From the NCBI GenBank assembly GCA_025451315.1, contig JANWKP010000303.1, positions 1-34,802 on the forward strand: 34,802 nt of DNA, written 5' to 3'. The position numbers were made by a program, and so were the translations under genes. The notes beneath the pieces were generated by a model, which saw nothing but the letters and a program-made list of their open reading frames with translations, did no database searches and was not told where the DNA came from. This document shows, piece after piece, positions 16,667-23,734 of this stretch. How positions within the stretch are numbered: the stretch's first letter is position 1; each line of letters opens with the position of its first letter. This DNA comes from Nitrososphaerales archaeon. GTDB taxonomy: Archaea > Thermoproteota > Nitrososphaeria > Nitrososphaerales > Nitrososphaeraceae.

Positions 16667-17442
16667 ATTATCTCCTCTACTAGTTTTGTTTCAAAATCAT
16701 CTATTGTTACTTTCATATCTTTGTCTGACTTTATTTTTCCTTGTTTTTTCATTACTTCTCTAGCTAATAACCAATAGACTGTAGCCAGTGCTTTTCTTCC
16801 TCTGTTATTTGCGGGTATCACTAAATCAACTTTAGAAATAACGTTATCACTATTTGATATAGCGATCACAGGTACTCCTGCTCTAGTCGCCTCAATCACC
16901 GCCTGTTGATCTGCCTGAGGGTCGGTTACTATGACTATTTCAGGTTCCATATATTTTGGTAGGGATGGATTAGTAAATGTCCCCGGCATAAATCTTCCTA
17001 AAATAGGAGTTGCACCTGTAGCCTCGCAAAACTTTTCTACTGGCTTTTTACCATATTCTCGTGCAGAAGTAATAGCAACTTTGGCGATATTTGTTCTACC
17101 TATGAATTTCGCTGCAACATCTATTTTATACAGTGTTTTACTAATGTCTAGAATGTAGAGTCCTTCTGGATTTGCTCGGACTATATATCGTGACATTGAT
17201 TTAGTCTTCACTGGAGTACCAACTCTTATTCCAGTAGATAAAATCATCTTCTCCAAATTTTCCGTCTCAGAACTTTCTATATTAAGTTCGTTATCATGTT
17301 TTTCATCTGACGGATTTTCAGGTTGACTTGTAGCTTCAGGTAATTCATTATTCTCATTAGCATCAACAATAGCTTCGTTGGTATCAATAGTATCATTATC
17401 GATAATTTCAGTATTTTCGCTCATATTAGGATGTGAAAACAT
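16663..17442 (-). CDS. rps2: 30S ribosomal protein S2 with acidic N-terminal extension
   Basis: 259 aa as drawn. The S2 core starts near residue 65 ('MILSTGIRVGTPVKTKSM') and includes 'PEIVIVTDPQADQQAVIEA', 'GVPVIAISNSDN' and 'VIPANNRGRKALATVYWLL'. It is a small-subunit protein needed late in 30S assembly. Archaeal S2 is usually about 200 aa; the extra ~60 residues are Glu/Asp/Asn/Ser-rich and probably disordered. Two ATG starts are possible: 17442, inside the end of enolase and preceded by AAGG, or 17424, one base after the enolase stop; the second would shorten the protein by 6 residues. The stop overlaps the TTG of the Memo gene. Confidence 0.93.
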   Translation of the reverse strand: MFSHPNMSENTEIIDNDTIDTNEAIVDANENNELPEATSQPENPSDEKHDNELNIESSETENLEKMILSTGIRVGTPVKTKSMSRYIVRANPEGLYILDISKTLYKIDVAAKFIGRTNIAKVAITSAREYGKKPVEKFCEATGATPILGRFMPGTFTNPSLPKYMEPEIVIVTDPQADQQAVIEATRAGVPVIAISNSDNVISKVDLVIPANNRGRKALATVYWLLAREVMKKQGKIKSDKDMKVTIDDFETKLVEEII

Positions 17443-18673
17443 CAGACATACCTTTTATTAAACCATACTCGAGTAATCTCACTAATTGATTCAATTTAGC
17501 TACTCTTTCGCCCCCAATTACTCCAGTTTTAATTAACTTAGAAGAAGTAGCTATTGCTATCTCAGCAATATGAGAATCAATTGATTCTCCAGATCTATGG
17601 GAAGTTATAAGTTTGATATCATTTTTGTTACATTCATTGGCAAATTCCATTGCATCATAGAGAGAACCAGCTTGGTTAACTTTTAAAATTGCACCAGAAC
17701 AGGACTTGTAGTTTAGAGATTCAGTTACTCGATTTTTGTTTGTTACTAACATATCGTCACCAGTTACTAAACATCGAGGATTATTTTTATTGATTATCGA
17801 CATTCCATGAAAATCTTCTTCATGAACAGGGTCTTCCACATAAATTAAGTGATATTTATCTATAAGATCATTGACAAAATCAATCTGTTCTTCAGAGGAG
17901 CGAACTATACCTTGTCTAGCATAATCATAACTGTTGTTTTTTTCGTTCCAGTACGAAGAGCTGGCAAAATCAATTCCTATTGCTACATCATTTCCTGAAC
18001 TATATCCACTATCTGAAACGGCTTTTTCTACAACTTCTAAAGCTTGATCATTATTAAGATTAGGAGCCCATGCCCCTTCATCTCCTCTACCGTAGGTAAA
18101 TTTTTTATCTTGTTCTTCTAGTATTATTTTTAATTGTCTGTGAACTTTAAAGTTAATTTCAATGGCTTCTATTATATTTGATGCACCAATTGGACAAATA
18201 AGATATTCTTGAATATCTGGAGTTCCTGGTCCAGCATGAGAACCTCCTCCCAAAATATTTCCTAAAGGATAAGGAAATTTGTAATCTCCTGATTCTCTCA
18301 ATAGTCTAAATAGAGGCACTTCAAGAGCCTTCGAAGCAGATTCTACTGAAGCTAAACTTATTGCATAAGCAACTGAACCACCTAGTATACTATAATTTTC
18401 ACTATTATCAATATTTTTTAAAATATGATAAATTGATCCAGGATCTTGTGACTCGATTCCTATAAATTTGGACAAATTCTTATTTAATTCTTCTAATGAT
18501 TTCTCTGGGCTATTTTCTTTAAAACTTCTAGCCTCATGCTTCCCTACACTCGCACCTGATGGAGCACATGCTCGACCGAGAAATTTATCATCAGAGAGAA
18601 TATCTACTTCTATTGTTTTACTTCCTCTACTGTTATAAACAATCCTACCCTTGATATCGGTAATAATCGGCAT
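17426..18673 (-). CDS. eno: Enolase
   Basis: 415 aa, ATG start. 'APSGASVGKHEARSF' near residue 37 is the mobile loop, 'GRGDEGAWAPNL' lies in the middle (about 203-214), metal-binding Asp/Glu occur in 'VEDPVHEED' and 'VTGDDM', the catalytic Lys in 'ILKVNQAGS', and 'TSHRSGESIDSHIAEIA' closes the barrel. It interconverts 2-phosphoglycerate and phosphoenolpyruvate in glycolysis and gluconeogenesis. Length is normal. It lies 12 bases after rpoN, a neighbour pairing seen in many archaea. Confidence 0.96.
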   Translation of the reverse strand: MPIITDIKGRIVYNSRGSKTIEVDILSDDKFLGRACAPSGASVGKHEARSFKENSPEKSLEELNKNLSKFIGIESQDPGSIYHILKNIDNSENYSILGGSVAYAISLASVESASKALEVPLFRLLRESGDYKFPYPLGNILGGGSHAGPGTPDIQEYLICPIGASNIIEAIEINFKVHRQLKIILEEQDKKFTYGRGDEGAWAPNLNNDQALEVVEKAVSDSGYSSGNDVAIGIDFASSSYWNEKNNSYDYARQGIVRSSEEQIDFVNDLIDKYHLIYVEDPVHEEDFHGMSIINKNNPRCLVTGDDMLVTNKNRVTESLNYKSCSGAILKVNQAGSLYDAMEFANECNKNDIKLITSHRSGESIDSHIAEIAIATSSKLIKTGVIGGERVAKLNQLVRLLEYGLIKGMSDVFTS

Positions 18674-18685
18674 GATATCTCGAAA

Positions 18686-18919
18686 CTAACTTTCCGACTG
18701 CATTTCAGACATTCTTCGTCGCAGAACTTCATAATATGGAATAACTTGATAAATTGTTTCGACACTTGAAATAAACATTCTTCTACAACAGTATCTCTTT
18801 ATTCCAAGAGAGTCCAGAACTGCCGCATCATCCTCTCCAGATTTTACTCTATCTTTATATTCAAAGTATTTGTCTGCAATTAAACCACCACATGTAAAAC
18901 ATCGAACTGGAATTAACAC
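18686..18919 (-). CDS. rpoN: DNA-directed RNA polymerase subunit N (Rpo10)
   Basis: 77 aa starting with GTG. 'MLIPVRCFTCGGLIADKY' and 'RYCCRRMF' give the zinc ligands Cys7, Cys10, Cys44 and Cys45, diagnostic for archaeal Rpo10 / eukaryotic RPB10. It helps assemble the polymerase core platform. It is the first gene of the ten-gene minus-strand run, and a TATA box sits about 26 bases before its GTG, so the transcript is probably leaderless. Confidence 0.97.
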   Translation of the reverse strand: MLIPVRCFTCGGLIADKYFEYKDRVKSGEDDAAVLDSLGIKRYCCRRMFISSVETIYQVIPYYEVLRRRMSEMQSES

Positions 18920-18940
18920 AGAATTAAGAATCAGATAATT

Positions 18941-18949
18941 ATATAAAAA
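18941..18949 (-). promoter_or_regulatory. TATA box of the rpoN-eno-rps2-mevalonate operon
   Basis: Minus-strand TTTTTATAT centred about 26 bases upstream of the rpoN GTG, the standard distance for an archaeal leaderless promoter. No other good promoter is evident until the end of the ten-gene run. Confidence 0.55.
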
Positions 18950-19023
18950 CCATTATACTTAAAAGATATTAAAATTTTTTACTCGCAATATTCAAATTAG
19001 AGTTCTTGACGTTTTGATTCTGA

Positions 19024-19108
19024 GCGGGGGTCGCCCAGCCTGGTCAAAGGCGTAAGACTGAGGCTCTTATCCCTCAGGGGTTCGTGGGTTCAAATCCCAT
19101 CTCCCGCA
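19024..19108 (+). tRNA. tRNA-Leu (anticodon GAG)
   Basis: Class II tRNA folded by eye: acceptor GCGGGGG with CTCCCGC, D stem GCC/GGC, anticodon stem TAAGA/TCTTA around loop CTGAGGC (anticodon GAG), long variable arm with CCCT/GGGG stem, T arm GTGGG-TTCAAAT-CCCAT, discriminator A. The long variable arm and anticodon agree on leucine. No CCA is encoded and no intron is needed. Confidence 0.94.
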
Positions 19109-19119
19109 TATAGTAAAAA

Positions 19120-19248
19120 TTAGTTAAATTTTTTCATAATATTATAATAGGGTGAAGCTTTATGTTTATCTAAACATTTTCTACAAAACGACTTGATACC
19201 ATAACGTTGATGACAAATACATTGACAAGTATTCAACTCTGACGACAT
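19120..19248 (-). CDS. 42-aa Cys-rich probable zinc-binding protein
   Basis: A short frame found by reading the minus strand: ATG at 19248, TAA at 19120. Residues 8-13 are 'CQCICH' and 22-25 are 'CRKC', giving five Cys and a nearby His in a zinc-knuckle-like spacing, followed by a basic tail ('KKFN'). There is no membrane segment. The segment is otherwise unexplained and ends 11 bases from the convergent tRNA-Leu. Small Cys-rich proteins of this kind are common in archaea and often missed. Family and function are unknown; the metal binding is inferred from spacing only. Confidence 0.55.
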   Translation of the reverse strand: MSSELNTCQCICHQRYGIKSFCRKCLDKHKASPYYNIMKKFN

Positions 19249-19377
19249 ACTTTGGTATACTACTTTATTATTATAATTCTTTTCAAATGCCTAGATCGCA
19301 GGAACATAGAAACTCCTACCATCACTTTTTTATTTATGATAATATTAATCCATTCATTGGTAAAAGACCGTGTGGAA

Positions 19378-19803
19378 ATGGAAAAACAGCAGAAACTTTA
19401 TGAATTATTGAAAAAACAACATGAAGCTGAAAAGAATGAAATAATACATTATAGCTCTCTCTTGAAAGAGATCGATCATAATTTAATTAGAAATTATATC
19501 AATACTCTACTTAATGACGGGATAAAACATATACAATACATAACTCAGGCTATGGCCAAAATAGAAGGAGCTTCAGGAAGTATTCATCTAACTGAAGAAG
19601 GAATGAAGCAATCCATTGAGGAAGAAGAAGAATCTAAAAATATCCTGCTCGAATGCATAGCTCTTACTGATGATAAAGAGACGAAGGAAATCTTAAAGAG
19701 TGTTATTGTCGACGAGGAACATCACATAAAGATTTTAGAACATATTAGACAACTCGTAGAATCTTATTCTCGAAAAATCCAACAATATGATGCAAATACT
19801 TGA
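19378..19803 (+). CDS. Ferritin-like four-helix protein, putative di-iron
   Basis: 141 aa from the ATG at 19378. The frame is open from 19252, but those ~42 residues are a hydrophobic/basic string unlike the rest, so I prefer the inner start. Four long helices are apparent: an N-terminal one with 'EKNEIIHY', a second with 'NDGIKHIQYI', a third with a run of Glu ('SIEEEEESKNIL') and a fourth with 'DEEHHIKILEHI', whose ExxH is typical of rubrerythrin/ferritin-like di-iron sites. The second helix has Asp/Gly where family members usually have Glu, so metal binding may be incomplete. It could serve in iron storage or oxidative-stress defence; a peroxiredoxin is nearby. If the longer form is real it would be membrane-anchored. 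Confidence 0.55.
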   Translation: MEKQQKLYELLKKQHEAEKNEIIHYSSLLKEIDHNLIRNYINTLLNDGIKHIQYITQAMAKIEGASGSIHLTEEGMKQSIEEEEESKNILLECIALTDDKETKEILKSVIVDEEHHIKILEHIRQLVESYSRKIQQYDANT

Positions 19804-19835
19804 GATTTATTATAAGAATTATGAACATTTAGAAA

Positions 19836-20372
19836 TTGTCATTTTCAACAAATCAATTTAACTACTATCTTCAGACTTCTCATATTTGTAAAAAGTTTTT
19901 AATCAAGGATGGGATTATTTCTTCCTATTTTGAGGTAGAGTCTCAACCAGGTTTTTTTCCTAAATCGAGATGGGAGGTAACTGTGTTAAAAAGGTCAGCT
20001 CAACAAATTGGTGAATCTATAAGCATACTAAAGAATTTCGATTATTATCAGTATCTTATTTGCACAATTCTTCCTGACATTGCTGATACCAATCCGTTTA
20101 AAAAAATATTTCAAAAAATCCGATTTATAATAATAATTTCTTTTGCCAAGTTTATTGACTTACTTCTCATTAGGGATTTTGAATCTATTAAAAAATGGAA
20201 TGACTTGTCGAAGAAAGTCTTGGAGTTAGGAGCAGAAATTGTAAACAGTTTTAGGCAGGGAATGAAATTTACAGAGATCTCAAATTATATTAAATTAGAT
20301 AAAGAATTCTATAATTTTTTTAATATAGATATGGAAAAAATTGATGAAGAATTAAACCATTACTATTTGTAA
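19836..20372 (+). CDS. Protein of unknown function
   Basis: 178 aa from a TTG; an in-frame TAG lies two codons upstream, so no earlier start exists, and the next ATG in frame is far inside. The chain is mainly helical. A hydrophobic stretch around residues 95-115 ('IRFIIIISFAKFIDLLLI') may be buried core or a single membrane-associated helix. One 'HICKKF' near the start is the only notable Cys/His pair. I do not recognise a family. It follows the ferritin-like gene by 32 bases and could be co-transcribed with it. Confidence 0.5.
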   Translation: MSFSTNQFNYYLQTSHICKKFLIKDGIISSYFEVESQPGFFPKSRWEVTVLKRSAQQIGESISILKNFDYYQYLICTILPDIADTNPFKKIFQKIRFIIIISFAKFIDLLLIRDFESIKKWNDLSKKVLELGAEIVNSFRQGMKFTEISNYIKLDKEFYNFFNIDMEKIDEELNHYYL

Positions 20373-20397
20373 GAAAATTATGATTTATTAAGATCGA

Positions 20398-20877
20398 CTA
20401 ATTAGACATTAATATATAATTTAATACTTCTATGCTATGGCCATTAGGCTTTACTTTATGAAATATTTTCTCAATTTTACCATCCTTATCTATTAAAAAT
20501 GTTGTTCTGTTCACACCCATTGTTTCTTTTCCCATAAATTTTTTAAGGCCATATACCCCATATTTTTCTGAAATTTGGTGATTCGTATCTGAAGCCAATA
20601 AAAAAGGAATATTCATCTTCTCTCGAAACCTTTCATGAGATTTTTCATCATCAGGACTGATGCCAATTATCATTACATCATGTTCACGATACTTGTTGAA
20701 CTGGTTTGAGAATTCATAGGCTTCTGTAGTACACCCTGGAGTAAAATCTCTAGGATAAAAGTAAATAACAATACGTTTCCCCAAATAATTTGACAATCTA
20801 GTAGTGTTATTACCAGAATCTTTAAAATTAAAATCTGGAGCTAAATCCCCCTCGTTTAGTTGAAACCCTTGACTCAA
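20398..20877 (-). CDS. bcp: Peroxiredoxin, Bcp/PrxQ family, apparently 1-Cys
   Basis: 159 aa starting with TTG. Thioredoxin-fold peroxidase with the active site 'YPRDFTPGCTTEA' (peroxidatic Cys49) and 'ISPDDEKSHERF' further on. Most PrxQ proteins keep a resolving Cys five residues later; here that position is Tyr54 ('TEAYEF'), and no other Cys is present in the chain. It should therefore need an external thiol for recycling. It reduces hydrogen peroxide and organic peroxides in the cytosol. It is divergent from the reductase gene at 20984. Confidence 0.93.
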   Translation of the reverse strand: MSQGFQLNEGDLAPDFNFKDSGNNTTRLSNYLGKRIVIYFYPRDFTPGCTTEAYEFSNQFNKYREHDVMIIGISPDDEKSHERFREKMNIPFLLASDTNHQISEKYGVYGLKKFMGKETMGVNRTTFLIDKDGKIEKIFHKVKPNGHSIEVLNYILMSN

Positions 20878-20950
20878 TATTTTGACATCTTTTTTCTCCT
20901 GTAAAATACTTTCCTTTTTGTGATGATAATTTTTAATTCATATACAAAAG

Positions 20951-20960
20951 TTAATAAAAA
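20951..20960 (+). promoter_or_regulatory. Candidate TATA box for the geranylgeranyl reductase-like gene
   Basis: TTAATAAAAA 24-33 bases before the ATG at 20984, correct for a leaderless transcript. Confidence 0.4.
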
Positions 20961-20983
20961 TTCGATTTATAGATGTAATATCG

Positions 20984-22186
20984 ATGTTTAATTATGATAT
21001 TGCCATAGTTGGTGGAGGACCAGCTGGTTTATCTGCAGCTTACACTGCAGGTAAAGCGGGAGCTAAAGTTGTTCTTTTTGAACGTGATAAGTCAATTGGG
21101 CAATATGTAAGAACTAGTGGAGTATCTTGGATCACTGAAATGAATAACTTAGGAATTCCTGAAAATTTATACAATCCTATAAAGAACTATCGGTTTATTT
21201 CTCCTAATAATGAAATAATAATTAAAGGGTCCAAATATCGTTCTTGTGTTTTAGATGTCAGATCATTATATCAATATCTTTCTTTTCTTGCAGCTAAAGC
21301 GGGCGCTGACATTTATATTAAATCCGAAGTCATCGATGTTTTGCATTCTGAACATAACAAAAGGGTTTCGGGATTAATAGTCAATACTTTGAAGGGGAAG
21401 ATTGATGTAAGCTCTACACTTGTAATAGATGCAAGTGGTTTTAACAGTTTTATTGGCAGAAAACTTGGATATGTACCTAATTGGAAAAGGTATGGAGTTG
21501 GTGCAGAATACGAATGTTATTGTGATGAGGTGGACAGTGAAACATGGACTTTAATGGTTGGATGTCAATATTCTCCAGCGGGTTATGCATGGCTTTTTCC
21601 ATTATCAAAAAACCGAGTTCGAATAGGGGTAGGAATTGGAAAACCAGAATCCAATATCGATCCCATCAATTTGTTGAACAAAATAATTGAAAAAAAATTA
21701 AAACCACTTGATGAATTGGGTAAGATTCAACCTATAGAATATCACTATGGATATATCCCTAATCAAGGCACAAGAGATTCTACCGTATTCGAAGGTTTGA
21801 TTTTAGTTGGAGATTCTGCTGGTCAGTCAAACCCTCTAGTACTTGAAGGGATTAGACATGCTATTGAGTTTGGAAGACTAGCCGGCAAAGTAGGATCAGC
21901 TTCTCTTGCTAGCAACAGTTCAAAAAATTCATTAATGGCATATGAAACCCAATGGAAAAATCAAATTAGTTCTAAAATTGCATCGGCTCTCAGGGTCCAA
22001 TCCAGATGGATTGGTCTAACTGATGATGAATGGGACCGTGAAATCTCTATATTGACAGATATGACTGAGGAAGAATTCATAGATTTCATTAGCTCAGAGT
22101 TTTCAACCAAGAAAATGATAAAATTAGCCATTAATCATCCTAAATTAGTAGCTCGACAACTTTTCAATCTTATCATAAAAAAATAA
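20984..22186 (+). CDS. Geranylgeranyl reductase family flavoprotein
   Basis: 400 aa, ATG start. The N-terminal FAD dinucleotide-binding motif is 'DIAIVGGGPAGLSAAY' (5-20) followed by 'VVLFERD'. The family's 'GYAWLFPL' signature appears near residue 200, and the second FAD motif 'LVGDSAGQSNPLVLEGIRHAI' near 270-290. Archaeal members reduce the double bonds of geranylgeranyl chains in ether lipids; related enzymes act on chlorophyll or menaquinone side chains or in electron transfer (FixC), so the substrate is inferred. The last codons are followed at once by the complex I promoter, so it is probably an independent unit. Ends in a basic tail. Confidence 0.85.
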   Translation: MFNYDIAIVGGGPAGLSAAYTAGKAGAKVVLFERDKSIGQYVRTSGVSWITEMNNLGIPENLYNPIKNYRFISPNNEIIIKGSKYRSCVLDVRSLYQYLSFLAAKAGADIYIKSEVIDVLHSEHNKRVSGLIVNTLKGKIDVSSTLVIDASGFNSFIGRKLGYVPNWKRYGVGAEYECYCDEVDSETWTLMVGCQYSPAGYAWLFPLSKNRVRIGVGIGKPESNIDPINLLNKIIEKKLKPLDELGKIQPIEYHYGYIPNQGTRDSTVFEGLILVGDSAGQSNPLVLEGIRHAIEFGRLAGKVGSASLASNSSKNSLMAYETQWKNQISSKIASALRVQSRWIGLTDDEWDREISILTDMTEEEFIDFISSEFSTKKMIKLAINHPKLVARQLFNLIIKK

Positions 22187-22190
22187 AGAT

Positions 22191-22197
22191 TTTTATA
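22191..22197 (+). promoter_or_regulatory. TATA box of the complex I (nuo) operon
   Basis: TTTTATA five bases after the stop of the upstream reductase gene and about 27 bases before the TTG of nuoA. It predicts a start of transcription at or beside the TTG, that is, a leaderless mRNA beginning with a non-ATG codon. Confidence 0.5.
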
Positions 22198-22221
22198 CCT
22201 AGACAAGGCAGCAGAACTAAT

Positions 22222-22596
22222 TTGGCTGGAGAATTGGCATCGCAATTTACTCCAATTTTGTATGCTTTGGGAATTGGGGTTATGGCTGGAATACCATCAT
22301 TAATTCTTTCACGACTACTTTCTCCTCGAAAAAGGTATAATCCAGTAAAATTCCTTCCAATGGAATGTGGACAAATGCCTACTGGTGAAGGACGTTCGCA
22401 TTTTATGATGCAATATTATGCTTACATATTGATGTTCGTTGTTTTTGATGTTTTGTCAATATTTCTTTATGCGTGGGGCGCTTCACTTTTAGCTATCCCA
22501 AAAGAAGCTACTTTACCTATGATGGGCTTTCTTGCTATAATGTTTGCATCCATGGCTTATGCCTTGTATCTCTCTGGAAGGAAAGGAATATGGTAA
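22222..22596 (+). CDS. nuoA: NADH-quinone oxidoreductase-like subunit A
   Basis: 124 aa from a TTG. Three membrane helices (about 12-32, 65-90, 98-118). The loop between the first two carries 'RYNPVKFLPMECGQMPTGEG', the conserved quinone-site loop with its Glu-Cys-Gly. It helps hold the joint between the hydrophilic and membrane arms. First gene of the eleven-gene complex I operon. No ribosome-binding site is present, consistent with the leaderless promoter. Confidence 0.93.
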   Translation: MAGELASQFTPILYALGIGVMAGIPSLILSRLLSPRKRYNPVKFLPMECGQMPTGEGRSHFMMQYYAYILMFVVFDVLSIFLYAWGASLLAIPKEATLPMMGFLAIMFASMAYALYLSGRKGIW

Positions 22597-22617
22597 TGGA
22601 AATGCGGAGTTTGATAG

Positions 22618-22647
22618 AATTAAATTATCAGTGTTGTATATTTAATT
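22618..22647. repeat. Inverted repeat between nuoA and nuoB
   Basis: AATTAAAT (22618-22625) and ATTTAATT (22640-22647) form a perfect 8-bp, all-A/T inverted repeat around a 14-base loop, just before the AAGGAAG ahead of nuoB. It could be a weak hairpin in the mRNA or a chance event in AT-rich DNA. Confidence 0.3.
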
Positions 22648-22667
22648 ATAAAGGAAGTCGATGTTAA

Positions 22668-23183
22668 TTGATTAAAGATCTTATCAACCCTACAAATTTT
22701 AACTTGATGGTAAGTAAAGTTAGTGACGTCTTAGTAGGGGCTTTAGATAAACCATTAGGATATGCAATTAATTGGGGACGAATTTGGTCTCTCTGGCCCG
22801 TTCATCTTGAAACTGCATGTTGTAGCGTAGAATTTGGTGCTACTTCTAGTCCTCGTTATGATTGTGAAAGATTTGGAATTATCGAAGCATTTGGTTCTCT
22901 GAGACAATGTGATTTAATAGTTGTTCAAGGTACTGTAACTAGAAAAATGGCTCCTAGATTAAGAATGGTCTACGATCAAATGGCAGATCCTAAATATGTT
23001 ATTGCAATGGGAGCATGTTCTATTACCGGAGGTTTGTATATCGATTCCTATAATGTTTTGCCAGGAATAGATGGTATTATTCCTGTAGATGTATATGTGC
23101 CAGGATGTCCACCAAGACCCGAAACACTTATCCAAGGTTGTATGTTATTGCAAGAGAAAATAAAAAGGTCGAAAATAAAATGA
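22668..23183 (+). CDS. nuoB: NADH-quinone oxidoreductase-like subunit B
   Basis: 171 aa from a TTG, with AAGGAAG 10-16 bases upstream. The four ligands of cluster N2 are visible: Cys51-Cys52 ('ETACCSVEFG'), Cys117 ('GACSITGG') and Cys147 ('PGCPPRPE'). N2 is the last Fe-S cluster before quinone. A four-codon reading frame starting at ATG 22661 overlaps the start and is probably meaningless. The stop overlaps the nuoC ATG (ATGA). Confidence 0.95.
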   Translation: MIKDLINPTNFNLMVSKVSDVLVGALDKPLGYAINWGRIWSLWPVHLETACCSVEFGATSSPRYDCERFGIIEAFGSLRQCDLIVVQGTVTRKMAPRLRMVYDQMADPKYVIAMGACSITGGLYIDSYNVLPGIDGIIPVDVYVPGCPPRPETLIQGCMLLQEKIKRSKIK

Positions 23184-23728
23184 CAGATACTAATACTAAT
23201 ACTGAATCTAATACTAATAATACCAATAAATCTTCTAATCTTAAAATTGTTGAATCCGACTTGAAAATTGAAAATTCATTATATTCTGAACTATCATCCC
23301 AATTTCCAGACAAAGTACAACTAGTCTATACGAAACCTAAACGTATAAAAATTTACGTAAAACCTGAAAATATTATTGAGGTTGCATTTTTTCTACGAAG
23401 TCATTTTGGTCTAGACCATGCTGAATCTGTGTGTGGAACGGATTATCCAAATGAAAATGTTATTGAAGTAATATATCATTTAAACTCCTATTCTAGGGAG
23501 GAATTGTCTCAAATTATTTTTGCCCTTTCTACTAAAACAGATCGAAATTCATCATATTTACCCTCGTTGCTTCCAGTGTTTAAAAGTGTCGAATACCATG
23601 AAAGAGAAACCTATGAAATGTTGGGTGTTTATTTCAAAGGACATCCTAGAAATGAACGATTTCTTCTCCCAGAAGATTGGGCAGACATTCCTCCATTAAA
23701 AAAGGACTTTAGAATTAAAGGAAGGTAG
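23180..23728 (+). CDS. nuoC: NADH-quinone oxidoreductase-like subunit C
   Basis: 182 aa from the ATG that overlaps the nuoB stop (ATGA). A longer frame is open upstream inside nuoB but is only a shadow of it. Residues 1-20 are almost only Thr, Asn, Ser and Glu, encoded by near-repeats of ACTAAT. The family domain follows: 'YTKPKRIKIYV', 'HFGLDHAESVCGTDYP', and the C-terminal signature 'YHERETYEMLGVYFKGHP' with 'RFLLPEDW'. It is a structural part of the hydrophilic arm. Confidence 0.93.
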   Translation: MTDTNTNTESNTNNTNKSSNLKIVESDLKIENSLYSELSSQFPDKVQLVYTKPKRIKIYVKPENIIEVAFFLRSHFGLDHAESVCGTDYPNENVIEVIYHLNSYSREELSQIIFALSTKTDRNSSYLPSLLPVFKSVEYHERETYEMLGVYFKGHPRNERFLLPEDWADIPPLKKDFRIKGR

Positions 23729-23734
23729 AATAGA

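Noticed and set aside
19252-19377. N-terminal extension of the ferritin-like gene
   Set aside because: Hydrophobic and basic residues without family similarity; a better ATG lies at 19378. Kept in mind because it would add an anchor.
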